Assembly (NCBI RefSeq): GCF_027887165.1
Contig: NC_077234.1
Location: forward strand, 193,868,530-193,932,529
Direction of reading: 5' to 3'
DNA: 64,000 bases
Source: Monodelphis domestica
Taxonomy: Eukaryota > Chordata > Mammalia > Didelphimorphia > Didelphidae
Below, one piece after another: positions 1 through 11,505 of the stretch. The notes under the pieces were generated by a model. That model did no database searches and was not told the DNA's origin. It saw nothing but the letters and a program-made list of their open reading frames with translations. Position numbers and translations under genes: made by a program. Position 1 is the stretch's first letter; each line of letters opens with the position of its first letter.

Positions 1-466
1 AGAATTGCAAGCTTGACTTCTTTTGGCACACTGTCAATGAGGGTCTCCAGGTCTTCATACATTTTTTAAAATTCATCAGGGTTGGTCATGGTGGGAACAT
101 CCCCACTGCTGATGGTGACATGGCACTTCCCTGCAAGTGGCAATCGCGTTGTCACGAGCCTTCATTCCCTACTTTTGGGAGGCACACAAATTTGTTGACT
201 ATTTCAGATTTAATTGCAAAACTTCTACCAACTTCACGACACCTCATTACAGCAAACGTTCCAGAAAAAGTGTGTCTAGCTCTGACTTTGGTAAGCCAGT
301 CTTCATTTGCCAGCTCACGGCTGCTCTTTGGATGTGGTATGAGCTGAGTTCTCTCCAATAAGAACAATTCATCTTTCAGATCTACTGGATTTCATGTTGT
401 CCACAAGTGCACACACATTGCATGTGCCAATGGTGAGTGAAATCCTTTTCACAAAAGTTGTTATGC
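1..466 (-). mobile_element. RTE-type LINE, start of ORF2 (APE endonuclease), decayed
   Basis: Read on the minus strand, this stretch encodes a broken apurinic-type endonuclease domain like the N-terminus of RTE/BovB ORF2. Around 380-460 there is the opening TIGT-N-V block. Around 152-367 an open stretch contains the motif AIKSEIVNKFVCLPK. At about 1-95 the block TMTNPDEF is followed by YEDLETLIDSVPKE. These blocks are in the order known for RTE ORF2. Stop codons and at least two frame changes separate them, so it is not functional. The window edge cuts the element. The rest of ORF2 would lie to the left of base 1. Confidence 0.8.
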
Positions 467-546
467 TTTTTTGACTGTTTTGACCACAAGGTAGGATCCT
501 TCCCTGCCGTGGTAAGCAGACCAGGGTAAAATGAAGCAGAGAGCTT

Positions 547-764
547 CAAGCAGACAATTAAAAAAATAAACACCTTACTTGCTGTCTTAGGAATCACTAC
601 TGTGTATTAGTTCTAAGGTAGAAGAGCAGTAGGAGCTAGGCAATGAAGGTTAAGTGATTTGCCCAGGGTCATGCAGCTAGGAAGTGTCTGTGGTCAAATT
701 TGAACCCAGGACCTCCCATCTCTAGACCTGGTTATCCATCTACTGGGCCCCCAAGCAGATAGTT
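547..764 (-). mobile_element. MAR1-type tRNA CORE-SINE with target duplication
   Basis: Minus-strand SINE at about 560-751. It shows the tRNA-derived head (reverse complement of GGGCCC at the right end), the core 'tgcccagggtcatgcagctagg' region and the tail region around 'ctaaggtagaagagcagt'. It is flanked by an imperfect duplication CAAGCAGA(C/T)A at 547-559 and 752-764. It sits inside the RTE-derived stretch. Confidence 0.85.
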
Positions 765-1560
765 TTTAAAGCCCTTTTCCTGGCCCCATCCTCACACTAA
801 GAGGGGAGCAGTGTGGTCCTTATAAAAGGCTACGCAGACATCCAGGGGCTGCCAAGCCCTCTGTTGCTTCCAGTGAGAAAATGACCCAACTTGTGACTAC
901 AGCTCTCAGTGTATCTGCACCTCACTCAGTATATGCTGCTTCCTCACTGGCCTCACGGGACTTCTGAGGTAGGAATAAAATGGTAAAATAATGGGAGAGT
1001 AAAATGGTAAAATGGTACGAGTGGTATCTCTGGACTCGGACATCAATTTGATTTAAGGGAGGCCACGCTGTAAAAAGTTATTGGCCTCACTCTCTCTTTG
1101 AGAGTCACTGAAGTAGTGGGCAGATAAGTCAAGAGGGCTGGGGATGGCTTGGGATGCAGCCGGCATCCTGGACTTTTCTGATGTCTAACCAAGCTCTAAG
1201 TGCTCTGCAGCACCTGCTTGCACTGCCTTCATGGCCATTGGAACACACTGTTGTCATCTGCCCATTCCCTCAGGGGGAGGCTTCACATGCTTGGGATAGA
1301 CACTCCCCAAACTCACCAAGGAGTTTCAGGCCTCTCAGGTTTCTTTAACCTGATTTTGTTCACCTGCCAGGAGGGTTTGACTGGGATGCGGCCGCTGTGC
1401 ATGCTCTTCGTGGGGCCAAGGTGAGAGTTGGGTGGCAGGTGGACACCAAAGGAGGGAAGCAACCCTGAAAAAAGGGCTGAGCAAGCCCTCACAGCGGAGG
1501 GACCAGGCTTCCCTGAACACCCCCTGGACTCTGATTCTGATGGTAGAAATGGCAAAAATG
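765..1560 (-). mobile_element. RTE-associated repeat unit upstream of the RTE endonuclease
   Basis: The minus strand of 1030-1275 aligns by eye with the plus strand of 13268-13500. Shared blocks are 'ggccatgaaggcag', 'ttagagcttg', and 'gtgactctcaaagagagagtgagg' against its counterpart. It lies just upstream, in the same orientation, of the RTE endonuclease at 1-466, so it may be RTE 5' sequence or the end of a neighbouring copy. The part 1276-1560 is GC-richer than its surroundings and has no second copy in the window. The link to RTE is an inference from position. Confidence 0.5.
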
Positions 1561-1789
1561 AGCAACTGTGAAAAATGAAGATGACAAACCTGAGAGATTA
1601 AAAGTGCAAAATTGTGTCTCCTCTACTTTTTTGTTTGATGAATTAAAAATAAAGATTTATTGGTGGTCTATTTTTTTTTTGAAAAATGACTATCACTAAT
1701 TACTGGTCTACCCACACCCCTCAAAGCCCTCTGTTGTAATTAATATGTAGGACAACAAAACAAGCATACGTTGGCCAAGTCCAAGAATA

Positions 1790-2545
1790 TATATCTCAAA
1801 TTAAACCTTGAGTTCATCACTTTCCTGTCCAAAGGCGGGGAGTTTGTTTCATCACTCAGATTGCTGCTTTGATCAGAGTTCTGAGGTGGAACTAAGAGGA
1901 CCTCTGTCCAAAGACGATTAGATCTAGAACTTCGGCCTCGTTGTGTAGTGATTTACAGGGCTGAAGTACCAGCCACCTTGCCAAAAGCCTTTGTTGAGCC
2001 TGACACTGGAACTGTCCCTGTAGCACCCAGACGTTATATCCAGGGCTGCTCTCTGCTGCCTCTTGACATCTTCCCTCCAATTTGGAAGATTCCTTTAACT
2101 TTGACGCAAGGACTCCTCAGTACATGATTCTTCTCTGAAGAAAAGTTTCTGCAATTTGTCTACTTCAGAGGTAAGTGGCTTCTTGTGCAGATCTAATGGC
2201 AATTTTTGCTTCCAAGAATCGTCCATGGGGACTGTGTGCAAGCTCTCCACAGTGCTTTGGCTATTGGGAACACACAGTAAATATTAACCAAGAATGACCC
2301 GCGTGGTGTAATCACTACGCCTACCCATGTTCTCTCCAAATTGATTACTGCCTCAACTAAGTGTTTAAAGACTTGCAATTGTTCTTGGACTCCAAAATGC
2401 AGTGAGTGAACGTTTCTACAAGAGGATTCCCAAGTGTATGGAATTGTTTGTGATTTAATTTTGTGTACCAATGAAGGGGGAGTGCTAAATAATGCAGAAG
2501 AATTAGTATGACAAACACACCTTCCAGAACTGTGAGGCAAACTTC
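1790..2545 (-). pseudogene. Unidentified protein-like remnant, frame-broken
   Basis: On the minus strand one frame is open for about 58 residues (roughly 2285 down to 2112). It includes the stretches VPNSQSTVESLHTVP and LQKLFFREESCTEESLRQS. After a stop codon the same frame continues with WREDVKRQQRAALDITSG and GGWYFSP. A different frame is open over 2193-2540. The composition looks protein-like rather than random AT-rich sequence, but stops and frame changes rule out an intact gene. A run of T at about 1671-1680 could be a minus-strand poly(A) tail, as in a processed pseudogene. I do not recognise the parent gene. Confidence 0.3.
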
Positions 2546-3560
2546 AAATTAGTGAATTTATTCAGATGTTTATTTTGAAATATTTTCAGAATTTCAACAA
2601 ATACATCACCTGGAAAGAATACATTTCGTCTCATTATATTCATTCATGCCCAGATGGAAAAACATGAATGTTTTTGTAATTGTTAGAGCTGGGTGCTGCG
2701 TAGGTGGACACGTGGGGGGATTTGGGAGGTATGTCACAACTCTCTTCATACCTAGAGGCTGAGGAGCAGAATCAAACCCTTTTGGGTCTTTAAAGGCAGA
2801 AAAAAATGGCCAGGAAGCTCTGAGATTTTATGTAGCTGTACTACTTGATATTGTAGTTCTAAACAAGCATTTAGACAGTGTGAAAATTTCTACATCATTT
2901 CTTAAAAAGTAATATAATTTAATGTTGTGATTAGAATTTAACCTTTTCAATTTAGGTCTTGTTACCTTCTATCTTTTTTTTTTGTCTCCAGAGAAATAGT
3001 AGAATTGTGCAAATTGTTTAAACACAATGAGAGCCCAACCTTTTCTATTTCTGCCACCACTTCTGCCCCAACATCCCATATTGATTTCAGAAGAAAGCCT
3101 TCAGAATATATTAAAGATTAAGCTGAGTTTGGTATTAGTACTCTTAGCTACCAGTATTTCCAGCAACCAAAGGAACTTTCTTAATGGATCCAAAAGATGG
3201 ACGGTATTCATTTATATCATTTTCCTTTCAAGTAGATTTCCATTCTTTCCTTATATTTGACTTTATGACCTAAAGAGTTTGTTTTCTTTTTTCTATAAGA
3301 TATCTTTAGTCATAATGTGAAAATATTTAGAAATTGAACTTAATTTTGAAATATCCTCCAATTGTTTGAAAATGAGGCTTATGAATTTGATAAGTACCAA
3401 CATTTTATTAAGTATATTTCCATCCTGAACATTGTTTGGCGAGTGTCACTTCCTTTCACTTAAAAGATAATAGATTATTTTGGGACAAATAATTGATGGT
3501 GTAATTACTGGCTTTGAGGAAATATGCTCATATACAGCTTAATATACTGGTGTATATTAT
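2546..3560. other. Unique AT-rich sequence, nothing recognised
   Basis: No repeat, RNA or coding signal stands out. The plus-strand open frame at 3027-3260 has no recognisable domain. Confidence 0.5.
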
Positions 3561-3715
3561 GAAGACTGCAGGGACAGTGTGATATTATAGAAAGATCACT
3601 GACCTTCAAGGAGCTAGATTCTATTCTTGACTCTGTGACTAATTAGTTGTGTGACCGTGAGCAAATCTTCTTTAGGCCTCTCCTTCTTCACCTATAAAAT
3701 GGGAATAACTTGGAA
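3561..3715 (+). mobile_element. MIR-type SINE
   Basis: Carries 'gattctattcttgactctgtgac', the conserved core 'gtgtgaccgtgagcaaatc' and the 'tataaaatgggaataa' block of MIR in order. It is old and diverged. Confidence 0.7.
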
Positions 3716-3843
3716 CACACTTGTCACTCAATTCCATCTCTTAAAATCCTAAACTTCCTTCAGATTTCAGCTCAAATGCCATACCCCACATCAACTTTTC
3801 TGATCCACAACTTCTTGTTTATTTCTTCCCCTTCTCTATTTCC

Positions 3844-3877
<34 letters not shown>

Positions 3878-3965
3878 TAGCTACTTCTTTATGTATATCT
3901 TATTTTCCAGATTCAATTCTGGGCACATAGTAAGCATTTAATAAATCATTTAATAAATGATTATG
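3716..3965 (+). mobile_element. L2 3' end with an internal (GT)n
   Basis: Sequence resembles the L2 3' region, ending in 'gggcacatagtaagcatttaataaat'. A GT microsatellite of about 15 units lies at 3845-3874. Confidence 0.65.
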
Positions 3966-4156
3966 TGTGCTTTTTATGATTCATTTCTATTTTTAAAAAA
4001 TGATTGTTAATTGATTTATATAAAACCCCTTGAGGTTGGGAATTATTTACTTTTTTTTGTTTCAAAGCACATATTAGGTACTTTATGAATATTTGTTAAT
4101 TGACTGATTAATTGATCAAATGATAATATTTGCAGAACTACTAAAGAAAGGCATAA

Positions 4157-4365
4157 GGATACAGTGAAGTGGCTCAGTAGATGGATAGCCAGACCTATAG
4201 AAGGAAGGTCCTGGGTTTACATCTGACCTCAGACACTTCTTACCTGGGTGACCCTGGGCAAGTCACTTAACTCCCATTGCTCAATCCTTACTATTCTTCT
4301 GTCTTGGAACCACTACACAGTATTGATTCTAAGACAAAAGGAAAGGGTTTTTGAAGAGAGAGACA
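4157..4365 (+). mobile_element. MAR1-type SINE, full length
   Basis: The head 'gtggctcagtagatggatag' is followed by the core 'gtgaccctgggcaagtcactta' region and the tail 'acacagtattgattctaaga'. Flanking 'aaggcat' copies near 4148 and 4479 may be the target duplication, which would place the GAAA tract inside the element tail. Confidence 0.88.
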
Positions 4366-4386
4366 GAAAAAAGAAAGAAAGAAAAA

Positions 4387-4458
<72 letters not shown>

Positions 4459-4475
4459 GAAAGAGAAAGAAAGAA
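4366..4475 (+). repeat. (GAAA)n microsatellite grown from a SINE tail
   Basis: About 27 GAAA units directly follow the A-rich tail of the SINE at 4157-4365. The open frames on both strands here (poly-KKER and poly-FLSF) are repeat artefacts. Confidence 0.95.
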
Positions 4476-4611
4476 AGGAAGGCATGATATTATTATCATC
4501 ACTCTTATTCTAGTTGCTTAGCCATCCTGATATTCCTATAGAATATTATCATGTTTTAGCATAAATGTATTTCTCATAGAAACATAGTACATAATATATA
4601 GGTTATGATTA

Positions 4612-4685
4612 ATCACAATAATAACTAATATTTGTATAAAGGTTTAAGATTTACAAAGTGCCTCATTTGATCTCAAACTTTTAAA
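4612..4685 (-). mobile_element. MIR 3' fragment
   Basis: Contains 'aataactaatatttgtataa' and 'tttacaaagtgcctcatttg', which match the reverse complement of the long MIR 3' end. Confidence 0.55.
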
Positions 4686-4689
4686 ATAG

Positions 4690-5206
4690 CACTAACATTC
4701 TTTCTTTGTGCAAAATAGCCTTTGCTGTGTTCTTCAAAAAGCTGTTGGTGTTGGAGGTGTTTTTTTTTTAATCTGAGCTTCTAGAAGGACTATTGGTGCA
4801 AAAATAACTGACATACTATTGCTACAGCCCTAGATTTAAAGTAAACATTATTTTCATCAAAAAGAAAACCAGTTATTTGCATTAAGCCTCTGCACACCTA
4901 GGTGTCGGAAGGGTAATTAAAGGGGCATGTGCAATATGTCTGCAGAACCTGAAAACCAAGATAAGTCTTATTTTTGAGTCTATTGCTTGATTATATCTTT
5001 TCTCATCCTTCCACTTTTATTACTCACTAAATGAAAAATGAGGTTAAACATTTTTTAACAAGTTCTTGCAGTTGGGCATTTTTTATGTAGCCACAAAGGT
5101 ACCCTTTATTTTTTGAAGTTTTATAGAAGTATCCTCAACTTTGTATAACTGAAGTTTCTTTTGAATCAGGGCATTTAGAATGATTTTCCAGTAGGGAGGA
5201 AGTATG
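4690..5206. other. Unique sequence, nothing recognised
   Basis: AT-rich, with no recognisable repeat or coding signal. Confidence 0.5.
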
Positions 5207-5373
5207 GTGTAGTTCAGGGATAGGAAACCTTTAAAAAATCATTAGTCATCATTGATCCACAGAAAACTTCATTCAAAAAATCAAAAATATCTGCAGGTAG
5301 ACATGCAGGTACTTTATATCAGTGACAATCAGGATTAAGTTTTTAAAAATAATTCCCCATTGCTGATCTAGTA
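5207..5373. mobile_element. Small hAT-like non-autonomous element (candidate)
   Basis: 5215-5365 starts 'cagggataggaaacc' and ends with 'attccccattgctg', whose reverse complement begins 'cagcaatggggaat'. That gives an imperfect terminal inverted repeat. Flanking 8-mers 'gtgtagtt' and 'atctagta' match at 5 of 8 positions. Confidence 0.4.
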
Positions 5374-5736
5374 GTGAGGAACAGACAGCTCTCTCTCTTT
5401 CTTTCTTTTTTTTTGTCACTAATATGTTACAAGAACTCAGGGAATTCACACCACATTCCTAGGTTTCTGTCTACAAAATAAGAAAAATAACACTATCATA
5501 TAGGAACAGTGTCATGAATTGTAAATGTCTGATGGTTGAATATGTTGAAAACTAGAAAGAAAATATGAAATATAAATATATGCAGTACCTTATTGCTGAC
5601 CAAAACAGAAAACAAATGGTAGAGTTTAAGGATGTGAAACTGTGAACACAATGAGTAAGACTTATTTTCTTATCATAACAATTGTGGTTTGATAATTATG
5701 TTAAGCAGTTAACAAGTTTTTGAAAATATCTAACAG
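5374..5736. other. Unique AT-rich sequence, nothing recognised
   Basis: Apart from a short T-rich tract near 5397-5415 nothing stands out. Confidence 0.5.
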
Positions 5737-5912
5737 GGTGGGGTGGCTAGGTGGAACAGAGGATAGGGTTGGGAGGACCTGGATTCAAATTTGACCTCAA
5801 ATACTTCCTAGCTGTGTGACACTAGGCAAGTCACTTAATTCCCATTGCCTAGCCTTTGCCCTTTTGTTTAAGAGTTGTTACTAAGCAAGAAGGTAAGGGT
5901 TTAAAAAAAATC
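5737..5912 (+). mobile_element. MAR1-type SINE
   Basis: Head 'gggtggctaggtggaacag', core 'gtgtgacactaggcaagtca', tail 'aagaaggtaagggtttaaa'. The segment between core and tail is shortened relative to the other copies. Confidence 0.85.
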
Positions 5913-6639
5913 CCATCTATTATTGACTTCCTTGGGAAGTACCAAGGTTAGGCATATTCCAATGCTTATAAATTGGGGGAAAATGGACATTCTTTTTTTT
6001 TTCTTTAATAAACAGTGCATATTAAGGTGATTTGGGAAAGTTATAAATTCACAATATTATTCATAATATTGGTATTTTATACCTTACAATTTTCTATCAG
6101 AATAGAAATCTTCGAAGAAAAGAGACACTAGAAAAAGATATTTAACATTCACTGTGTTATATAAAAGGCTAGTTGTTAATGCCAATTAAATGAAAATGAA
6201 ATAGATCTCACTTGACTCTCCTTATAGGGATGCACAATACGATAGAAGAAAAGAAAAAAGAAACTCATGCGTGTTTATCTTAATTTAAATATTTAATTTA
6301 TTCATCATTTGTACAATTTTCTGTGCATTCAAGTGCTGTTTTCATGTTCTCATAGACTGCTTATAATGTGGAATCTTTTTATGCTTATGTTTTTCCTCCC
6401 TAACAAGATCGTCCATGGGAGGCCTGAGAATGTCTTGTAATCTTTAATAGTCCCTCATGGTACCTTGAACAAACACAGTAGACTCAATAACTACTGATTT
6501 TTTTTAGAGTAAACTAGAAAAAGTCAAGGATCCATCCATATATCTAATTGTACAGTGATAGCACATCACCATGTAAATATGAGTGCTTAATAAACTCTTG
6601 GTGAATTTGATGAGGAAACACAGAGTGTCAGTGTCAATT
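5913..6639. other. Unique AT-rich sequence
   Basis: Nothing recognised. A decayed L2-like end 'cttaataaactcttggtgaa' lies at about 6585-6605. Confidence 0.45.
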
Positions 6640-6748
6640 GAATATAGACTTCTTTGGATCAAGGACTGTTTCTTTTTGTGTGTGTTTGCCTAGCTTAGAC
6701 CTTAACAGATAGCAAACAATTACTAAATGGTCGTTGATTACTCGATTG
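6640..6748 (+). mobile_element. L2 3' end
   Basis: Resembles the L2 terminal segment. It has 'caaggactgtttctttttgtg', 'agcaaacaattactaaatgg' and the terminal 'gattgattgg' repeat. Confidence 0.6.
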
Positions 6749-6782
6749 ATTGGTATCCCTCTTGACATTTCAGTTTACTGAT

Positions 6783-6968
6783 TTTTTAAAAAAACTCTTA
6801 CTTTCTGTCGTAGTAAGGACTCCAAAACAGAAGGACAAGAGCTGGGCAAACAGGGGGAAATGATTTGCTTGGGGTCTCATGTCTGTGAAGTATCTGAGGC
6901 CAGATTTGAACCCATTTCCTTCCAAATCTAGGTCTGGTTCATTTTCCGCTGTGCTATCGAGCTGCCCC
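6783..6968 (-). mobile_element. MAR1-type SINE, subfamily with CAAACAGGG
   Basis: The right end 'tatcgagctgccccc' is the reverse complement of the SINE head. The tail-side half reads 'aggacaagagctgggcaaac', a variant shared with the copies at 40485 and 54727 and different from the majority of MAR1-type copies here. Confidence 0.82.
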
Positions 6969-6984
6969 CACTGATCTTAATTAT

Positions 6985-7232
6985 GAGTGTAATGGATGGG
7001 AGGTCAGAGAAGTTGGATTTGAATCCTGGCTTTACTAATTTATTTTTTTATTTACTAGTTTTAAAAATATTTACTACTTTATTACCTATTTGACTTTGGG
7101 CAGATCACACTCTTTGGGGGATTCAGTTTTTCATTGTTAGGGCAGGCAATTAGACTGGAATTTAGCACAGTGCCAGACACATAATGGTTTTTAATCATGT
7201 TTGTTGATTGATTTATTGATTTGTAGCTTTAT
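6985..7232 (+). mobile_element. MIR followed by L2 3' end
   Basis: MIR-like 'gatttgaatcctggctttac' and 'tgactttgggcagatcacac' cover 6985-7150. From about 7160, 'cacagtgccagacacataat' and 'tgttgattgattta' look like an L2 terminus. Confidence 0.6.
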
Positions 7233-7446
7233 ATACTCTGGGGGTCCTTATCCCAATCCTTCCTCGCTCTGTAAGTTGAGTCCCCAGAGCAGAGCTGCTA
7301 TTACCCACTTGGTGTTCTAAAATTAGTACTGAAGGATTGGGATTGTTTTCTCTTACTCTGAGCTCAAGCAGACATTCTGCTGTATTCTTTCCATTATCAA
7401 TCCCCAATGATTAGCTCCCCAGTTTCACTTAAGGAAAGGACACCAG

Positions 7447-7629
7447 GGGCTGCCAGGTGGCCCAGTGGATAGAGTGCCAAACCTGAAATTGGGAAGACCT
7501 GGATTCAAATCTGCCCTCAGACACTTCTGGCTGTATGATGTTGGGCAAGTCATTTAACCCAGTTCACCTAGCTCTTGTCCAGAAGTCTTAAAGTTGTTAC
7601 TAGGACAGAGAAGAAGGGTTTTAAAAAAT
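7447..7629 (+). mobile_element. MAR1-type SINE
   Basis: Head 'gctgccaggtggcccagtgg', core 'gatgttgggcaagtcattta', tail 'gggttttaaaaaa'. Confidence 0.85.
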
Positions 7630-7907
7630 AGCATCAATTAGCTTTTACAAAAGAGTACATTTCTAGAAGCTATGACAAGAAAGCAAGGACAAATCATTCT
7701 CTGGCCTCGGGGGGGAAGTGGGCTCAAATTTAGAGCAGTTACAAAACATTCATTTTTGGATGCTGCTTTGTGGATAGACAGTCGCTCCCTTGCTTGAAGA
7801 GTCTGGCATCTTGGTGACGGGATGACTCCAATGTTAGGGCAGATGTAAGTTTCTTCTCTAGAACATGCTAGCAGATCAGGCTCTGGTTGCAGCTCTACAA
7901 ACCTATG

Positions 7908-7948
7908 CTTAGGATCGATTCTAAGACAGAAGGTAAGCACTTAAAAAA
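7908..7948 (+). mobile_element. MAR1-type SINE tail fragment
   Basis: Only the 3' end 'gattctaagacagaaggtaa' plus the A-run is present. The 7630-7907 stretch before it is unassigned. Confidence 0.6.
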
Positions 7949-8655
7949 CCCTATATTTGGGAAAGCAATTCAGTCAAATAATAGTCATTTTATCAATGAG
8001 ATGTCAGACAACTGGTGTTATGAATTCCTTGTTGAGTGGGTAAAATGGCTAAATTAACCAGAAGTTTTGAAATCATGTCATCATAGTTTATGTTTTAAGT
8101 TAGTAGGGATTTCTTTTCAATTATTTATTTTTCCTTGTTTTCTCCATCCCCCTTTCCTTCCCTGTCCCCTGCATTAGCCAAATTAGTTTGGTCCTAGTAA
8201 AATTTGTCTCCTTGGGTTTTCTCACTCTTATATTTATCTTGTCTCTTGATTTATCCGTCTCCTGGGTCTTTAGTTGTATAGAATACACAATTTCAAAAGC
8301 CCCTTTCCAGTCAGTTTGTTCTAAAATGCTACATTCTTACAGTGCTTATACTTGATATGGATATTATTTGAGTTTATACAGGCTGGGAAATGACTATTAT
8401 CTCAACCTGACAGTAAAACAGTTGATTACTTCTTGAAGTACCTCTTTAAATCAAGAATATTTCCAATAAAATGTCTTTTAAAATTCCTTTTAATCCCAGA
8501 GCATACTATAGTTAATCAACTTCAATAACTGGCTTCTTCTGTTACTCGACCAAAGGCTAGAATGCCCCTTTTCTTTTTTTCAGTATAGCTCAGAATTGGA
8601 GATTACATATGAAATGAACAAATGAAATAACTATATGATCTGCTGGCCAATGATT
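7949..8655. other. Unique AT-rich sequence
   Basis: Nothing recognised. 8105-8180 is pyrimidine-rich and could be a very old L1 3'UTR scrap, but the match is too weak to call. Confidence 0.45.
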
Positions 8656-8820
8656 GGCATAATTGGGAGTGTGAAGCTAATTCTGTCTGTGGCACTATGT
8701 GACCTTGGATAAGTCACAATCTGCCCTTCTATCAATTTCTTTTCCCAGAACTGAGGGTAATGGAAATGCTATCAGAGTATACTTATAAAGTCAAATGAAA
8801 GCTTTGAATAAAAATTGCTT
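8656..8820 (+). mobile_element. MIR-type SINE
   Basis: Core 'tatgtgaccttggataagtc' and the following 'ctgagggtaatggaaatgct' match the MIR layout. Confidence 0.6.
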
Positions 8821-9585
8821 ATGAAAATACAAAGTATTATCATAAGATGTGAGCTATGATTCCCCATTTTAGTAGTTTATAATTAAATAAGAAAGCTAAA
8901 TTGATTACAGTTGAAATGACTGAAAATCAAGGTGAAAATTCCAGTGCTGCTTTGATGTTTCCACTGAATGAAGTCTTCAGTTTTCTGATAGACAAATAAT
9001 TGCTCAGTTTTTCTATTTTTTTTTGTTTTTGTTTTTTATTTTTAAGAGGCTGAGAAATTCCTCCAGCAGAATTATAGCACTTAGAGCCCAACCCTTTAGT
9101 AATTATGCTGGCAGATCTTTCTTGGAATATATCAGGAGTTTTCCTCATATTTGTGCCGAAAAATTGGATCCAGTCCTTGACTACAGAAAATAGGTCTCTG
9201 ACTTTTAGTTTATATGCCTTATTGGGAGCCAATTTTTATCAGTATTGAAAAATAACATTTGAAATTGAGTAAAGATGAATGCATGAGAATTATGGATTTG
9301 AAATTCAAAGATCTGGATTAATCCTATGAAAGTCCGGTAGGTATAACTCAGCTGACAATGGATATGATCATTCTCTCCCCCTACTTACTTAAAAGGATAT
9401 TTTGTTGACTTGGAGTCCCTAGAAAAAAAGGAACCTTATGAAATAGTTGAGGAGTTTTTCTGATTATGAATGTAAATGTGATTCTTTCTAGCATAGAATA
9501 AGATATATAATTTACACGTGGATTGTAAATTTTTTTTCTTCTTTGAACTTAAGTATTTACAACTTTTAAAAAGTTTAATGCCTTT
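8821..9585. other. Unique sequence, nothing recognised
   Basis: The 101-residue minus-strand open frame at 8927-9232 has no recognisable domain and is lysine-rich from an A-rich tract. Confidence 0.45.
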
Positions 9586-9817
9586 TGTTTTTACAAAGTT
9601 TTTTTTAAGCCTTTTTTTTTTCCACCTTAGAATCAATACTATGTATTGGTTCCAAGACAGAAAAGTGGTAAAGGCTAGGTGATGGGAGATAAGTGACTTC
9701 CTCAAGCTCATACAGCTGGGAAGTGTCTGAGGCCACATTTGAACCCAGGACCTTTTGTCTTTAGGCTTGGCTCTCAATCCACTGAGCCACCAAGTTGCCC
9801 CCTGTTTTTACAAAGTT
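9586..9817 (-). mobile_element. MAR1-type SINE with perfect 15-bp target duplication
   Basis: SINE at 9601-9802 on the minus strand, with tail T-runs at the left and the head 'gagccaccaagttgcccc' at the right. TGTTTTTACAAAGTT is repeated exactly at 9586-9600 and 9803-9817. This is a clean retroposition footprint. Confidence 0.93.
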
Positions 9818-9849
9818 AATGGGCATCATAGCATGGATGAAAGACTAAG

Positions 9850-10234
9850 AAAAAAGAATGAGAAAGATCAGTCAGATAGGAAGAGAAATAGGAAAAATTA
9901 AAGTCATACAAACACCCAAAATCCAGACAGAAGAAAATGATCAGTCATGTCAACTACTGCAGAAGTCAAGAAGGATGAAGATTGAGAAAACATCATTAAA
10001 TTTCACAATTAAGACATCACTGGTAACTTGGAGAGGATGGTTTCAGCCAAATCAGAAAATCTGAAACCTCATTACGGAAGGTTTAGATGAAAGGGGAATT
10101 GGAGGCACCAAGCAGAGAAGGTTCTTCAAGGAATATAGTTGCTAAGGGGATGAGAGATGTGGGGTGACAGCTAATGGAGATTCCACCATCCTAGGAACAG
10201 GTAAAGGTTTTTTTTTGAGGATGAAGAGACATAG

Positions 10235-10268
<34 letters not shown>

Positions 10269-10560
10269 AAGCAAGTAAAGTGGATGGATTTAGATAAGAG
10301 ATTGTCGGGGCATAGAATTTAGAGTGCATGTAGAAGATTTGGAGTTGTCTAGAAAAGGGCAACTCTTCTGATGTGAAGGAGTAGATAGAGGTGGAAGATC
10401 TGCTGTAAGATGAAGGGGAGGAATGGGATATGCTTAGTAAATGTCCTTAATATTTTTAGTAAATTAGAAGCAAAGGGGTGCTATGAGATGTTTGAGGAGA
10501 GAAAAGTCTTGGAACAGGTGCTGTGTGGAGAGATATAGCAAGTCTATTAGGGATGGGTAA
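9850..10560 (-). mobile_element. L2 ORF2 (reverse transcriptase part), decayed
   Basis: The minus strand matches the region of L2 ORF2 around the AAFDTVDH motif. On the plus strand this appears as 'gcagaagtcaagaaggatgaag' (cut here to its landmarks), 'aacatcattaaatttcacaa' and 'agacatcactggtaacttgg'. Frame and stop disruptions are frequent. A GT tract of 16 units interrupts it at 10236-10267. Confidence 0.6.
10236..10267 (+). repeat. (GT)16 microsatellite
   Basis: Uninterrupted GT repeat inside the L2 remnant. Confidence 0.95.
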
Positions 10561-11296
10561 AAAATGATTGCCTCCCACTATAGTCAGATAGAGTCACAGA
10601 ATTAGCAACTGGCTGCCTACATATAACATATCTTCACTTCTGTCTAGAGAATCGCAGAAGCTTAGATCTAATACTGACAAAAGACAAACTTGGCCAAGGT
10701 GGCACAGCTAAGGTCAAATGAAGGTGATAACCAAGGTCTCCTGAGGCACCCGTTTCCTCAGATACCCATAGAAAAGTAAGATAGGTGGATGAGGATAATT
10801 ATTGCACTCCAGGGAGCTTGATCCATGGGAAGCAGGAGTATAATGGCTAAATGAAGGACCATTCCACCCCTCTGTGCATCAGAGAATTGTATTCTCCAAC
10901 CATTAACTTTTAAGACTCTCAATAAACCATCTTGAATCTACTCCCTGGAATATCAGGCCAGATATCAGTAGTCCAATGTCAATGAAACATTCCATGGGTT
11001 ATACATGCATATGTGTAAAAAAAAAAGGTTTTCTTCGTGTTGGAAGAGAGCTTGTAAATAAGAATCAGTGCCATGGCACCATGAACTCAAGGTGTGTGAA
11101 AAGACCAATATATACACATATGACATTGTTGTACACATACAACATTTGTCCTTTGGCTTGTGATTGCTGTCTCTACAGAACTTGGCACTGCCTAAGGGGG
11201 CACATTCCACTTCTTCCCTCTAGTTTTCCTGACACCTGCCCCCTTTCTTTTTTTGTATTCTCAGCACCTAGCACCTAGTAGGGGTTTAATCCATTT
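10561..11296. other. Mostly unique; possible MIR scrap
   Basis: About 10660-10750 reads like a diverged MIR. The overlapping open frames at 10965-11278 on the two strands have no recognised domain. Confidence 0.4.
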
Positions 11297-11505
11297 TTTG
11301 TTGTTGTCCAGCTCTTCATGACCTTATTTGGGGTCTTCTTGGCAAAGATACTGGAATGGTTTGCCACTTCCTTCTCTAGATCATTTTACAGATGAGGAAA
11401 CTGAGGCAAACACGGTTAAGTGACTTTCTCAGAGAAGGCTGCATTTGAATTCCAATCTTCCAGATTCCAGATAGAGTGCTCTATTTACTATGCCACCTAG
11501 CTGTA
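11297..11505 (-). mobile_element. tRNA-SINE with RTE/BovB-type 3' tail
   Basis: The left end 'tgttgttgtccagctcttca' and 'ttcttggcaaagatactgga' are the reverse complement of an RTE-type 3' end. The right part 'atgccacctagctg' is the tRNA-like head. This tail is what RTE reverse transcriptase recognises. Confidence 0.88.
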
